A stretch of DNA of 64,000 bases from Phytopseudomonas flavescens. Its GTDB lineage: Bacteria > Pseudomonadota > Gammaproteobacteria > Pseudomonadales > Pseudomonadaceae. The stretch spans positions 58,892 through 122,891 of the forward strand of contig NZ_FNDG01000019.1 in the NCBI RefSeq assembly GCF_900100535.1. Direction: 5' to 3'. The position numbers and the translations under genes were made by a program. The notes under the pieces were generated by a model. It was not told where the DNA came from. It ran no database searches and saw only the letters and a program-made list of their open reading frames with translations. Positions 38,971 to 49,092 of the stretch are shown here, in pieces; position 1 is the stretch's first letter; each line of letters opens with the position of its first letter.

Positions 38971-39924
38971 TCAGGGCAATGGAGGATTTCGCAGTTCGCC
39001 ACGCTTGAGTCGCCATTGACCCCATTCGAAGCCCAGCACCACGATCAGCGACAGGGCGAAGGGCAGCAGCAGGTAGAACGCGCGGAACACGATCAGGGCG
39101 GCCAGCACGTCCGAGGCGGGAATTTCCGGCAGTGCGGCGAGGAAGCTCACCTCCAGCACGCCCAGCCCGCCGGGCGCATGGGACAGCAGGGCCAGCGAAA
39201 AGGATGCCAGGAACACGCCGAGCACCACCGCATAGCCAGGGTTGTAGGCCTCGGGTAGCGCGAAGTAGATGATCGCTGCGGCACAGGCCAGCTCCAGTGG
39301 GCCGGCCAGCAATTGGCGGGCCACGATACGCAGGCGCGGGTACTCGATGTGCAGCTTGCCGAAATTCCAGGGCTTGAACTGCAGCCACGAGCCCAACACG
39401 TAGAGGCCGACCAGCAACAGCAGGAGGGAACCGACGGCGATGGAAACCAGTGGCGTCACGTCCAGCACGCGGTGGATCAGCTGCGGCTGCAGAACCAGCA
39501 CACAGCCGCTGGCCAGCAGGGTGCCGAGGGCGAAGGTGAAGGAGCAGAATACGATCAGAATGCCGATTTCATGGGGGGTCAGGCCCTTGGTGCGATAGGC
39601 GCGGTAGCGCACCACGGCACCGGAAAATACCGATGCCCCGATATTATGGGCCAGGGCATAGGTGGTGAAGGAGCACAGGGTGATGAACCGCCAGGAGATC
39701 TTCTTGCCCAGGTGGGCGACGGCTATGCGGTCGTACCAGGCCAGTGCCGAATAGGCGCCGAGGGTGGCGATGGCAGCGAGAATCCAGTTCTGGTGTGGAA
39801 TCGCCTTGAGGCTGCCGGCAATTTCGTCGAGGGAAATATTGCGTACTTCACGATAGAGCAGGAAGCAGGACGCGAGCACGGCGCACAACCCGATCAGCGT
39901 CCAGATCAGGTCGCTGCGTTTCAT
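38971..39924 (-). CDS. Lysylphosphatidylglycerol synthase TM-region-like membrane protein (UPF0104)
   Basis: A polytopic inner-membrane protein of about 317 residues with eight or so hydrophobic segments, matching the MprF/AglD flippase-like fold without an acyltransferase domain. SHAPGGLGVLEV is the hallmark motif. The ATG at 39924 is used; TTG codons at 39945 (AGGGG 7 bases upstream) and 39951 are in frame and could be the real start. Function is unknown; lipid translocation is a family-level guess. Confidence 0.8.
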   Translation of the reverse strand: MKRSDLIWTLIGLCAVLASCFLLYREVRNISLDEIAGSLKAIPHQNWILAAIATLGAYSALAWYDRIAVAHLGKKISWRFITLCSFTTYALAHNIGASVFSGAVVRYRAYRTKGLTPHEIGILIVFCSFTFALGTLLASGCVLVLQPQLIHRVLDVTPLVSIAVGSLLLLLVGLYVLGSWLQFKPWNFGKLHIEYPRLRIVARQLLAGPLELACAAAIIYFALPEAYNPGYAVVLGVFLASFSLALLSHAPGGLGVLEVSFLAALPEIPASDVLAALIVFRAFYLLLPFALSLIVVLGFEWGQWRLKRGELRNPPLP

Positions 39925-40137
39925 CGTGGGTTTGGTACCTTGCAACGGCAATCCCCTGTTTCACGTCTCTATGGACAGTCGGCTCTCTGCATTCGATGAG
40001 CTGTCGCACCCATTGTTCAGAACCTTTCCCCTGGGGATGTCCCGGTAGTATGTGGGTGTACAGGGTGCGCAGTATCCCGGAGGCGGGCCGGTTGCTCAAC
40101 TGGCACCGTTTTGCAGGCCGTTACCGAGTGTGTCCTT

Positions 40138-40578
40138 TCAATCGCTCAAACCCAGTGTCAGCGCGGCCAGCGCGGCATAACGGCCCGTTTTCGCGAGGGC
40201 CACGACAAGCACGAAACGCCACAGCGGTTCACGCATGATGCCCGCCACCAGGGTCAGCGGGTCACCGACCAGCGGAAGCCAACTGAACAGCAGCGACCAG
40301 CGACCATGGCGCCCGTACCAGCTCTGCGCCTGCTGCAGGCGCTGGTCGCTGACCGGGAACCAGCGGCGACCGCGGAAATGTTCGAGGTGGCGGCCAAGCC
40401 ACCAGTTGACCAGCGAACCGAGCACATTGCCGGTGCTCGCCACCAAGAGCAGTGCCCAGGTGGGCTGAGCGGCGCCGAGCAATAGCGCCACCAGCAGCGC
40501 CTCGGACTGCAAGGGGAGCAGCGTCGCCGCGCCGAACGCGGCAGCGAACAGCCCCAGGTAGGCGTAGATGTCCGGCAA
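40138..40578 (-). CDS. yqaA: YqaA family inner-membrane protein (DedA/SNARE-associated fold)
   Basis: 146 residues, four hydrophobic segments. LPLQSEALLVALLLG at the N terminus and GNVLGSLVNWWLGRH, then SWLPLVGDPLTLVAG, match the VTT/DedA-like pattern of YqaA. Its role in envelope lipid transport is inferred from the superfamily. It is 12 bp downstream of the VC0807-type gene, so the two are probably co-transcribed. Confidence 0.85.
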   Translation of the reverse strand: MPDIYAYLGLFAAAFGAATLLPLQSEALLVALLLGAAQPTWALLLVASTGNVLGSLVNWWLGRHLEHFRGRRWFPVSDQRLQQAQSWYGRHGRWSLLFSWLPLVGDPLTLVAGIMREPLWRFVLVVALAKTGRYAALAALTLGLSD

Positions 40579-40590
40579 GGCGGGGCAGCG

Positions 40591-41319
40591 TCAGGACTTC
40601 TCGTCCGGCTCGGCATTGGCCATGATCTCTTCCAGCTTGAGGCCGGTGAGACCATGGATGGTGCGCCACAGGTAGTAGAAGATGGCCATCAGCATGATCA
40701 TCGAGGGAATGGCGATCATCGGATAGCTGAGCAGCGTCATGCGCCCCAGTTCGTCATTGAAGGCTTCGCTGCCGGCCGGGCTGGTGACGATCCACTTGGC
40801 CAGTATGTAGTTCATCGCCGAGGAGAAGAAGAACGTGCCGCTGAGCCAGTAGGTGGCGCGCATCAGGCGCGATTCGAAGCGCTCGGTGTGACCACCCTGC
40901 TCCAGGCGGGCATGAATCTTGTCGACATTGAGGATGCTCTTGTTGAACAGCAGCGTGCGGATCAGCGGGTAGCGGGTACGCGTCGACACCAGCACGGCGA
41001 TGCCGATCAGGCCGGGGATGGCCGCTTCCTTGATCGCCAGCCAGCGATTATCCAGGTGCAGCAGGCCGATGCCGCCGGTGAGTATCACGCTGACCAGGCC
41101 GAGCAGGGCGACGAAGTTGAATTTGCGGTATTTGACCAGCTCGAACGCACCCCAGCCCAGGGGAAAGGCGAGGGCCAGCAGCAGTGCGCCATCCGGGCCC
41201 AGGCGTGCTTCGCCGCTGAGCTTCATGAGAATCAGCGAAGGGATCAGGATACTGATCAGCAGGTCGATGAACGGACGGGGTTTGTGTGTCGCAGGGGACG
41301 TCTGAAGAGTATCGGTCAT
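40591..41319 (-). CDS. VC0807 family membrane protein
   Basis: A 242-residue protein with about six membrane segments, from the ATG at 41319 (MTDTLQTSPATHKPRPF). The open frame upstream is Arg-rich and unlikely to be translated. It resembles a family annotated as VC0807, with remote similarity to septation protein A-type folds. Function unknown. Transcribed together with yqaA. Confidence 0.8.
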   Translation of the reverse strand: MTDTLQTSPATHKPRPFIDLLISILIPSLILMKLSGEARLGPDGALLLALAFPLGWGAFELVKYRKFNFVALLGLVSVILTGGIGLLHLDNRWLAIKEAAIPGLIGIAVLVSTRTRYPLIRTLLFNKSILNVDKIHARLEQGGHTERFESRLMRATYWLSGTFFFSSAMNYILAKWIVTSPAGSEAFNDELGRMTLLSYPMIAIPSMIMLMAIFYYLWRTIHGLTGLKLEEIMANAEPDEKS

Positions 41320-41816
41320 GTCATTGCGCGCAGATGGACGAGCGTCGATGATCGCCTGCCTGAGGACTGGGCGCCAGCCCGATTGTCGGCGCAATCGCCA
41401 CAAAGTCCTTCGGTCCTGCCTGCCGTGCATGGCAATTCGTGCGTTAGCACGGCCCAATGGTGAGCCGCTGGCTGAAATTAGCCAGGCACTGCGGTAAAAT
41501 TGACGATCAGCACTGTCAGGTTTGCGTCGACAAACCTCAGGTATCGATCCCGGTGCCCGGCTCACTGATCTCGTTCAAGCACGTATGGGGATGGCCAATG
41601 GGCCTGTTGCGGGCACCTCTGAAAACTACCTCGATTCTGGCGTCCTGCGTCGCTCCACCTCCTGCGTGCAGGCCGCCGCGCTTGCCCTGCTCGTACACCG
41701 CTCGCAAGGTCGGACGCGCCCCTGGCCGCTACTTCGCCCGTTCCTGCCGGGCCGCCGTCGGCCTGGCGCGGAGCGCCCTGCCGGCGTTTTCAGCGCTGCA
41801 CGGGCGTCGCCACGGT
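41320..41816. other. Long divergent intergenic region
   Basis: About 500 bp between the VC0807-type gene and the solute-binding-like gene. Two short palindromes are present: CTGGCT-N6-AGCCAG (41468-41485) and AGGTTTG-N6-CAAACCT (41518-41537). A TAAAAT box lies at 41495-41500. From 41598 an ATG with GGGGA upstream opens the same frame as the next gene, but the resulting 73 residues are Arg/Cys/Pro-rich and look non-coding. Confidence 0.4.
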
Positions 41817-42551
41817 ATGGTGTTCGTCGCCTTGCTGCTCGTCTGCGCACGGGTAGACGCCGAACTGCGCATCCTGACCGAGCCTGGCCCTCCCACTGCC
41901 TTCATGCAGGACGGCAAGCTGCGCGGCTTCGGTGTGGATGTGGTGCAGCAACTGATCGCCCGTACCGGTTCCCGCGCGCAGATCGAGATGATGCCCTGGA
42001 CGCGCGCCTACACCATCGCCCAGCGTGAGCCTGATGTCGCGCTGTTCGCCATGGTGCGTACGCCAGAAAGGGAAAAGCGCTTCCAGTGGGTCGGCCCGAT
42101 CCTGCACGGCAAGGCGCGTTTCTACTCGTTGAAGGCGCGCGACCTGCAGGTGGACAGCCTCGAAGACGTCGCGGCGAGTGGTCCGTTGGCGGTGCCCAAA
42201 CAGTGGTACAGCTATGAGGTGTTGAAAGGCCGGGGCCTGGACAACCTCTATGGCGTGCCGACGCCGGAAACCATGGTCACCATATTTGCCCATGGGCGGG
42301 TCAACCTGATCCTGCTGGAAGACATCCTGTTGCGTGACATGCTGGCCCCGGCAGGCCTGGCGCCCGCGGATGTACAACCGCAGATGGTGTTCATGGAGTC
42401 GTCGTATTACATCGCCTTCTCCCTGGATACCGACCCGGCGGTGGTCGCCGCCTGGCGGCAGGCGCTGGCGGAAATGCGCCGTGACGGCAGCTTTTCGGCG
42501 GTTTTCCGCCAGTGGCTGCCCGACATAGAGCTGCCCGACGTCCTGCGCTGA
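41817..42551 (+). CDS. Periplasmic amino-acid-binding-like protein (SBP_bac_3 fold)
   Basis: Resembles the PBPb family of extracellular solute-binding proteins without a transporter. After a hydrophobic start (VFVALLLVCARVDA) come ELRILTEPGPPTAF, GFGVDVVQQLIARTG and the AFSLDTDPAVVAAWRQAL helix, all typical. It is 244 residues from the ATG at 41817. That signal peptide lacks a basic start, so an upstream start (ATG 41598) remains possible. No permease or ATPase is next to it. Confidence 0.75.
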   Translation: MVFVALLLVCARVDAELRILTEPGPPTAFMQDGKLRGFGVDVVQQLIARTGSRAQIEMMPWTRAYTIAQREPDVALFAMVRTPEREKRFQWVGPILHGKARFYSLKARDLQVDSLEDVAASGPLAVPKQWYSYEVLKGRGLDNLYGVPTPETMVTIFAHGRVNLILLEDILLRDMLAPAGLAPADVQPQMVFMESSYYIAFSLDTDPAVVAAWRQALAEMRRDGSFSAVFRQWLPDIELPDVLR

Positions 42552-42732
42552 GTTGGCGGGATAATTGCTGCTGGTGGCGGGATCCGCCAATGGCCCGTGG
42601 CAGCGCATCCCGCGTGGCACCCAGGCCGCCCGGCGTTCGTGCAGGCAGCCGCAGGACACGAGAATTCGCTCAATGTGGCCGGGAACAAGGTCGCTGGGCA
42701 CCCGATTCATCTGACGTTTTGGACAATGCCTT

Positions 42733-43605
42733 ATGTCGAACATGCAACGTGCTTCCCATCATCAACTGCGGCGCGCCTTCCGTGCCCTGCTGGCTTCGAG
42801 CTCCTGCTACCACACCGCGTCGGTCTTCGACCCGATGTCCGCTCGGATCGCCGGCGACCTCGGTTTCGAGGTCGGCATCCTCGGTGGCTCGGTAGCCTCG
42901 CTGCAGGTGCTTGCCGCTCCCGATTTCGCGTTGATCACCCTCAGCGAGTTCGTCGAGCAGGCCACCCGTATCGGCCGTGTCGCGAATCTGCCGGTAATCG
43001 CCGATGCCGACCACGGCTATGGCAATGCCTTGAACGTGATGCGCACCGTGGTCGAACTGGAACGTGCCGGCCTCTCCGCGCTGACCATCGAGGACACCCT
43101 GCTGCCGGCGCAATTCAACCGCAAGTCGACCGACCTGATCAGCATCGCCGAGGGCGTCGGCAAGGTACGCGCGGCCCTCGAAGCGCGGGTCGACCCCGAA
43201 CTGGCGATCATCGCCCGTACCAACGCTGGCGTGCTCGGCGTCGAGGAGGTGATCAAGCGCACTGCCGCCTACCAGAAGGCCGGTGCCGATGCCATCTGCA
43301 TGGTTGGCGTGGAGGACTTCGAGCACCTGGAGAAGATAGCCGAGCACCTCAGCGTGCCGCTGATGCTGGTCACCTACGGCAACCCGCAGCTGCGTGACAA
43401 CGCGCGCCTGGCCAGCCTTGGCGTGCGCATCGTGGTCAATGGTCATGCCGCCTACTTCGCCGCCATCAAGGCCACCTACGATTGCCTGCGCGAGCAGCGC
43501 AACGCCATCGCCAGCGACCTCAGTGCGTCCGAGCTGTCGCACAAGTACACCCTGCCCGATGACTACAAGGCCTGGGCCGACGAGTTCATGAACGTCAAGG
43601 AATAG
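42733..43605 (+). CDS. Oxaloacetate decarboxylase (isocitrate lyase/PEP mutase superfamily)
   Basis: A 290-residue TIM-barrel enzyme. SSCYHTASVFDPMSARI and the metal-binding ADADHGYGNALNV motif, with EDTLLPAQF and ARTNAG, match P. aeruginosa PA4872, biochemically described as a Mg-dependent oxaloacetate decarboxylase. The PEP-mutase loop pattern is absent, so phosphonate chemistry is unlikely. Stands alone; its neighbours share its position in P. aeruginosa. Confidence 0.88.
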   Translation: MSNMQRASHHQLRRAFRALLASSSCYHTASVFDPMSARIAGDLGFEVGILGGSVASLQVLAAPDFALITLSEFVEQATRIGRVANLPVIADADHGYGNALNVMRTVVELERAGLSALTIEDTLLPAQFNRKSTDLISIAEGVGKVRAALEARVDPELAIIARTNAGVLGVEEVIKRTAAYQKAGADAICMVGVEDFEHLEKIAEHLSVPLMLVTYGNPQLRDNARLASLGVRIVVNGHAAYFAAIKATYDCLREQRNAIASDLSASELSHKYTLPDDYKAWADEFMNVKE

Positions 43606-43725
43606 CACCCGCGCCACCCGCCACGCCGGACAGCGGCCGCGCAACGCGTGCCGATTCGTCCGCCGTCGGCTGCCGCTTGCCAAGCGTGCCCGAGTGCTCC
43701 TATCTTCCAGTCAGCACCACTATCA

Positions 43726-43875
43726 GGTTGTTGAAAACTACCTACGTTGCTGCTGTTTCGTTGAAAACAGACTCGAAATGCTCATTTACGATGTGTAAAT
43801 TCCGCTTTTTCGCCTGTTTTTGCGGGGCCGCCTTCGGTATCGCATCGGCTGCCTCGCCTACGCTTTCAACAGCCC
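43726..43875. repeat. Inverted-repeat-bounded intergenic element, copy 2
   Basis: Bounded by GTTGTTGAAAAC and a CTTTCAACAGCCCG end. The core AAATGCTCATTTACGATGTG followed by TAAATTCCGCTTTTT corresponds to the core of the element at 24547-24752. It ends about 20 bp before the ybiI-like start and fills most of the 289-bp gap. Confidence 0.55.
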
Positions 43876-43894
43876 GCTAACTTGGGAGAGCGAT

Positions 43895-44161
43895 ATGGCC
43901 ACCGGTTGGGCGCAAGACGGCGCCGTGCAGGAACAGATCGACAGCACCATCGAAGACGCCGTGCAGCGCGCGCGCAGTCAGTTACCCAAAGGTGAAAGCC
44001 TGAGCCACTGCGAAGCATGCGATGCGCCGATTCCCGAAGCGCGACGCAAGGCCGTTCCCGGCGTGCGGCTGTGCGTCAACTGCCAGGCCCTGGAAGACAA
44101 GGAACAGGCCAAGGCCGCTGGCTTCAATCGGCGTGGCAGCAAGGACAGCCAACTGCGCTAG
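43895..44161 (+). CDS. DksA/TraR-type C4 zinc-finger protein, YbiI-like
   Basis: An 88-residue protein. The C4 finger is HCEACDAPIPEARR ... RLCVNCQALED, with the four cysteines intact. It lacks the DksA coiled coil, so it is a short TraR-like protein that may bind RNA polymerase. The ATG at 43895 has GGGAG upstream. Its last 38 bp overlap the 3' end of a convergent acetyltransferase gene. Confidence 0.85.
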   Translation: MATGWAQDGAVQEQIDSTIEDAVQRARSQLPKGESLSHCEACDAPIPEARRKAVPGVRLCVNCQALEDKEQAKAAGFNRRGSKDSQLR

Positions 44162-44678
44162 ACAGGGTCTTGTAGTAGATGGCATTGGCACGGTACTGGC
44201 CGTCCGGACCGCAGGCATAATCCGGCAGGCCACCGATGCCGGTATAGCCGAGGCTGCGATAGAGGTGTTCGGCGTCACTGCCCGCTTCGGTGTCGAGGTA
44301 AAGCAGGCCACGCTGCAAGGCCTTCGCGTGTGCCTCGAGGTGCTGCATCAGCAGGCGGGCGATGCCTCGGCGCCGGGCGCTGCTCAGCACCAGCAGCTTC
44401 TGCACTTCGCCGCGATTGAGCCCATTGGGCTTCAGGCACAGGCCGAGCTGCACCGAACCCAGCAATTGCCCCTCATCCTCGGCTACCCAGATCGCCGAGG
44501 CGCCGCTGCCCAGGTTGTGGCGAACCTCGTTGAAGTAGCGATCGGCTTCCTGCGTATCGATATCGGCGAGAAAACCTACCGATGCACCGTTGGCCACGGC
44601 ATCCAGCAGCAAGGCGATCAGGCCTTGTCGGCGGGCATCGAACTCGTTCTGCTCGAGCTGGCGGATCTGTAAGGTCAT
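44124..44678 (-). CDS. GNAT family N-acetyltransferase
   Basis: 184 residues. The acetyl-CoA site pattern is VQKLLVLSSARRRGIARLLMQ (family pattern Q/RxxGxG/A), followed by LYRSLGYTGIGGLPDYA. Substrate unknown. Its ATG overlaps the stop of the next acetyltransferase gene (ATGA), so the two form a unit. Confidence 0.85.
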   Translation of the reverse strand: MTLQIRQLEQNEFDARRQGLIALLLDAVANGASVGFLADIDTQEADRYFNEVRHNLGSGASAIWVAEDEGQLLGSVQLGLCLKPNGLNRGEVQKLLVLSSARRRGIARLLMQHLEAHAKALQRGLLYLDTEAGSDAEHLYRSLGYTGIGGLPDYACGPDGQYRANAIYYKTLSSAVGCPCCHAD

Positions 44679-45193
44679 GGCGTGCTTCTCTGCGGCGTCA
44701 GGATCAGTTGCATGAAGGTCAGATCCAGCCAGCGGCCGAACTTGCAGCCAACCTGGGGCATCTGCCCGGTCACCACGAAACCCAGGCGCTCGTGGAGGCG
44801 AACCGAGGCGCCGTTGCCGCTCTCGATGGCAGCGACCATCACGTGCTTGCCGACCTCTCGCGCCCGCTCGATCAGCGCCTGCATCAGCAGCGGGCCGAGG
44901 CCCTGGCCTCGGGTGTCGTCGCGCACGTACACGGAATGCTCGACCGTATTGCAGAAACCCTCGAATGGCCGCCAGTCGCCGAACGAGGCATAACCGAGCA
45001 CGCTCTGCGTCTCGTCGACTGCCACCAGGATCGGATAGCCCTGGATGGCACGGCCCTCGAACCAGGCCTGGCGGTTGGCCAGATCCACCGGGCGTTCGTT
45101 CCAGATGGCGGTGGTACCCCGCACGGCATCGTTGTAGATGGCGAGGATCGCGGGCAGGTCGCCGGCAACGGCATCACGTATCACGGCAGGCAT
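44675..45193 (-). CDS. Methionine sulfoximine/phosphinothricin-type N-acetyltransferase
   Basis: 172 residues. IRDAVAGDLPAILAIYNDAV, SVYVRDDTRGQGLG (acetyl-CoA loop) and LGFVVTGQMPQVGCKFGRW follow P. aeruginosa PA4866, which acetylates methionine sulfoximine/sulfone and resembles phosphinothricin acetyltransferase. In PAO1 this gene sits between ureA and ureB; here no urease gene is nearby. Confidence 0.9.
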   Translation of the reverse strand: MPAVIRDAVAGDLPAILAIYNDAVRGTTAIWNERPVDLANRQAWFEGRAIQGYPILVAVDETQSVLGYASFGDWRPFEGFCNTVEHSVYVRDDTRGQGLGPLLMQALIERAREVGKHVMVAAIESGNGASVRLHERLGFVVTGQMPQVGCKFGRWLDLTFMQLILTPQRSTP

Positions 45194-45240
45194 GGTGCGC
45201 CTCTTGTGGTTCAGGGCCAGTGGGCTGGCCCCGGATCAGG

Positions 45241-46002
45241 TCATTTGTCGCGGTCGACGGCGAACGGGCCCCAGGCCTGACGGCTGGGCATGATTTCCAG
45301 GCGGTTGATGTTGATGTGCGCGGGCAGGGTGGCGACATAGAAGATCTGCTCGGCGATATCTTCCGCGCTCAATGGCGTGGTGGTGCTGTACAGCGCGTCG
45401 GAGGCGGCCTGGTTGCCCTTGGTGCGTACCAGGGTGAACTCGGTTTCCGCCATGCCCGGGGCGATGTCGGTGACGCGTACGCCGGTGGACACCAGGTCGC
45501 AGCGCAGGTTGAAACTGAACTGTTTGACGAACGCCTTGCTGGCGCCATACACGTGGCCACCCGGGTAAGGCCATTCGCCGGCCACCGAGCCGATGTTGAT
45601 GATGCTGGCGCCCTTGCCGGTTTCCAGCAGCTTGGGCAGCACCGCATGGGTGACGTTGACCAGGCCGGTGATGTTGGTGTCGATCATGGTGTGCCAGTCT
45701 TGCAGGGCAACCTTCTGCGCGGCCTCCGGTGCCAGGGCCAGGCCGGCGTTGTTGATCAGCGCACGGATCTTGTCGAACGGCGCCGGCAGGCTGTCGACCA
45801 GGGCTTGCACGGCAGTGGCGTCACGCACGTCGAGGGTGGCGATATGCACCGGCACCTTGTCTTGCAGCTCGGTCTTGAGTTCCTCCAGGCGCTCCAGGCG
45901 ACGGCCGCTGAGCACCAGTGCCCACCCCGCTTCGGCGAAGCGGCGAGCGGTGGCGCGGCCGAAACCGGAGGTGGCACCGGTGATGAAAACTACCTGGGTC
46001 AT
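45241..46002 (-). CDS. SDR family NADP-dependent oxidoreductase, YdfG-like
   Basis: 253 residues from the ATG at 46002, with GAGG upstream. Short-chain dehydrogenase features: ITGATSGFGRATARRFAEAG (cofactor loop), NNAGLA, and catalytic Ser-Tyr-Lys with VYGASKAFVKQFS. The length and the C-terminal part (EQIFYVATLPAHININRLEIMP) fit YdfG, a 3-hydroxy acid / malonic semialdehyde reductase. The physiological substrate is not proven here. Confidence 0.88.
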   Translation of the reverse strand: MTQVVFITGATSGFGRATARRFAEAGWALVLSGRRLERLEELKTELQDKVPVHIATLDVRDATAVQALVDSLPAPFDKIRALINNAGLALAPEAAQKVALQDWHTMIDTNITGLVNVTHAVLPKLLETGKGASIINIGSVAGEWPYPGGHVYGASKAFVKQFSFNLRCDLVSTGVRVTDIAPGMAETEFTLVRTKGNQAASDALYSTTTPLSAEDIAEQIFYVATLPAHININRLEIMPSRQAWGPFAVDRDK

Positions 46003-46218
46003 GTTCTGCCTCTTGTCTGTCGTCAGTGAACATCGCTCGGCCATTGGCCGTTGCGAATCGTGCTGATCGACTGCCGGAGTGGGCTCGTCGACGCGGATCT
46101 TCGCCACCGGAATGCCTGCGGGTTGGCCTGCAGGTGAAGGCAGGGTGGCGCACGGCAAGGATAACCGCCTTGGGCGGTCACCGCGTAGGTACAGTGAGCG
46201 TCTTTTGCCTGTTGCCGT

Positions 46219-46917
46219 TCAGATGGCGACCAGGCCGCGCACGCCATCCGTCTCCATGGTTTCGCCACGGCCCTGCTGGACGATCTCGCCGCGGCTCATC
46301 ACCAGGTACTGGTCGGCCAGCTCGGCGGCGAAGTCGTAGAACTGCTCGACCAGCAGGATGGCCATATCGCCACGCTCCGCCAGCTTCTTGATCACCACGC
46401 CGATTTCCTTGATCACCGAGGGCTGGATGCCTTCGGTGGGCTCGTCGAGGATCAGCAGCCGTGGCTGGCTGGCCAGCGCCCGGCCGATGGCCAGCTGTTG
46501 CTGCTGACCGCCGGACAGGTCGCCGCCGCGGCGCTGTTTCATTTCCAGCAGCACCGGGAACAGCTCGTAGATGAAGGCAGGAACCTCCTTGGCCTGGCTG
46601 CCGGGGAAGCGCGACAGGCCCATCAGCAGGTTTTCTTCCACGGTCAGCCGGCCGAATATTTCGCGACCCTGGGGCACGTAGGCGATGCCGGCGTGCACCC
46701 GCTGGTGCGGCTTGAAGCCGGTGATCGGCTTGCCCTCCCAGTTGACCTGGCCCTGCCTGGCCGGCAGCAGGCCCATCAGGCATTTGAGCAGGGTGGTCTT
46801 GCCCACGCCGTTGCGGCCAAGCAGGCAGGTGACCTCGCCGACCTTCACGTCGAACGACAGGCCGCGCAGGATATGGCTGCCGCCGTAATATTGGTGAAGC
46901 TGTTGGACTTGCAGCAT
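46219..46917 (-). CDS. urtE: Urea ABC transporter ATP-binding protein UrtE
   Basis: 232 residues. Walker A GRNGVGKTTLLK, signature LSGGQQQQLAIGRA, Walker B LLILDEPTEG. Energises urea uptake with UrtD. AAGGAC ribosome site upstream of ATG 46917. It is separated from urtD by a REP-like element (46932-47020) rather than overlapping. Last transporter gene of the minus-strand urea island. Confidence 0.95.
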   Translation of the reverse strand: MLQVQQLHQYYGGSHILRGLSFDVKVGEVTCLLGRNGVGKTTLLKCLMGLLPARQGQVNWEGKPITGFKPHQRVHAGIAYVPQGREIFGRLTVEENLLMGLSRFPGSQAKEVPAFIYELFPVLLEMKQRRGGDLSGGQQQQLAIGRALASQPRLLILDEPTEGIQPSVIKEIGVVIKKLAERGDMAILLVEQFYDFAAELADQYLVMSRGEIVQQGRGETMETDGVRGLVAI

Positions 46918-46931
46918 GTCGATGTCCTTTG

Positions 46932-47020
46932 CGTAGGGTGGATGGGGGCGCGTAGCTCACGCTCTATCGATCCACCGTGCGATGCCATTGGTGGATGAAA
47001 AAAACGTCATCCACCCTACG
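46932..47020. repeat. REP-like inverted repeat, CGTAGGGTGGAT family, copy A
   Basis: Begins CGTAGGGTGGAT and ends ATCCACCCTACG, so the arms are perfect inverted copies with further inner pairing. It lies between urtD and urtE. Other members are at 56658-56730 and 58752-58828. Confidence 0.75.
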
Positions 47021-47040
47021 TTTCGCTCTGGCTGTTGCGT

Positions 47041-47876
<836 letters not shown>

Positions 47877-47880
<4 letters not shown>

Positions 47881-48965
47881 GATTTTTCCCCTCGCTTGAT
47901 AAGGCCGATGACGCCCTTGGGCAGGAACAGGGTGACCACGATGAACAGCGCACCGAGAGCGAACAGCCAGTACTCGGGGAAGGCCACGGTGAACCAGCTC
48001 TTCATGCCGTTGACCAGGCCGGCGCCGAGCAGCGGGCCGACCAGCGTGCCGCGCCCGCCGAGCGCCACCCACACGGCGGCTTCGATGGATTGGGTCGGGG
48101 CCATTTCGCTGGGGTTGATGATGCCGACCTGGGGCACGTACAGCGCACCGGCCAGGCCACAGAGCACGGCACTCAGTACCCAGATGAACAGCTTGTAGCC
48201 GCGCGGATCGTAGCCGCAGAACATCAGCCGGTTCTCGGCGTCGCGCAGGGCGGTCAGCACCCGGCCGAACTTGCTGCGCGCCAGGCGCCAGCCCAGGTAG
48301 AGGCTGCCGACCAGCAACAGCACGGTCAGCAGGAACAGGCTGGCGCGGGTGCTCGCTGCGGTGATCTCGAAACCGAGGATGCTGCGGAAGTTGGTGAAGC
48401 CGTTGTTGCCGCCGAAGCCGGTCTCGTTGCGAAAGAACAACAGCATGCCGGCGAAGGTCAGTGCCTGGGTCATGATCGAGAAATACACGCCCTTGATTCG
48501 CGAGCGGAAGGCGAAGAAGCCGAACACCAGGGCCAGCAGCCCGGGTGCCAGCACCACCAGGCACAGGGACCAGAGGAAGTTGTCGGTGCCGTACCAGTAC
48601 CAGGGCAACTCGGTCCAGGCGAGGAAGCTCATGAACGCCGGCAGGCCGTCGCCAGCGGCTTCGCGCATCAGGTACATGCCCATGGCATAGCCGCCGAGGG
48701 CGAAGAACAGGCCATGGCCGAGGGACAGCAGGCCGGCGTAGCCCCAGACCAGATCGAGCGCCAGGGCGACGATGCAGTAGCAGAGGATCTTGCCGACCAG
48801 GGTCAGCGTGTAAGCCGACACGTGCAGGGCATGCTCACCGGGCAGCAGGTGCAGCAGCGGCATGGCGACCAGCGTGGCGAGCACCAGCAGGCCGATGAAG
48901 AGCGAGACCTGCGGGCCGAGTCTGGCGCTGGCACGGGCCAGCAGGGTTTGGTTGGCGGCGTTCAT
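47877..48965 (-). CDS. urtC: Urea ABC transporter permease UrtC
   Basis: 362 residues, LivM-type branched-chain/urea permease with about ten membrane segments (first at about 18-40). GYAGLLSLGHGLFFALGGYAM and the cytoplasmic ATPase-contact segment are present. It overlaps urtD by 4 bases. Confidence 0.95.
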
Positions 48966-49004
48966 CGGTCGATCACCCGTGCGGTTGAGGCCGCTATGCC
49001 GGCC

Positions 49005-49071
49005 TGTGGGAGCGCGCCATAGGCGCGAGCGATTGCGCTGGTGCAGTCGCCGGCATGGCCGGCTCCCGCGG
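49005..49071. repeat. REP-like element of the TGTGGGAGCGCGCC family
   Basis: TGTGGGAGCGCGCCATAGGC at one end and CCGGCATGGCCGGCTCCCGC at the other; it shares its first 16 bases with the copy at 36741. It fills the urtB–urtC gap. Confidence 0.6.
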
Positions 49072-49092
49072 TGTCGCGGTCGAGGATCCGCT

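Noticed and set aside
46932..47020. CRISPR-like spacing of the TAGGGTGGAT repeats
   Set aside because: Copies are inverted, few, and kilobases apart, with no regular spacers and no cas genes.
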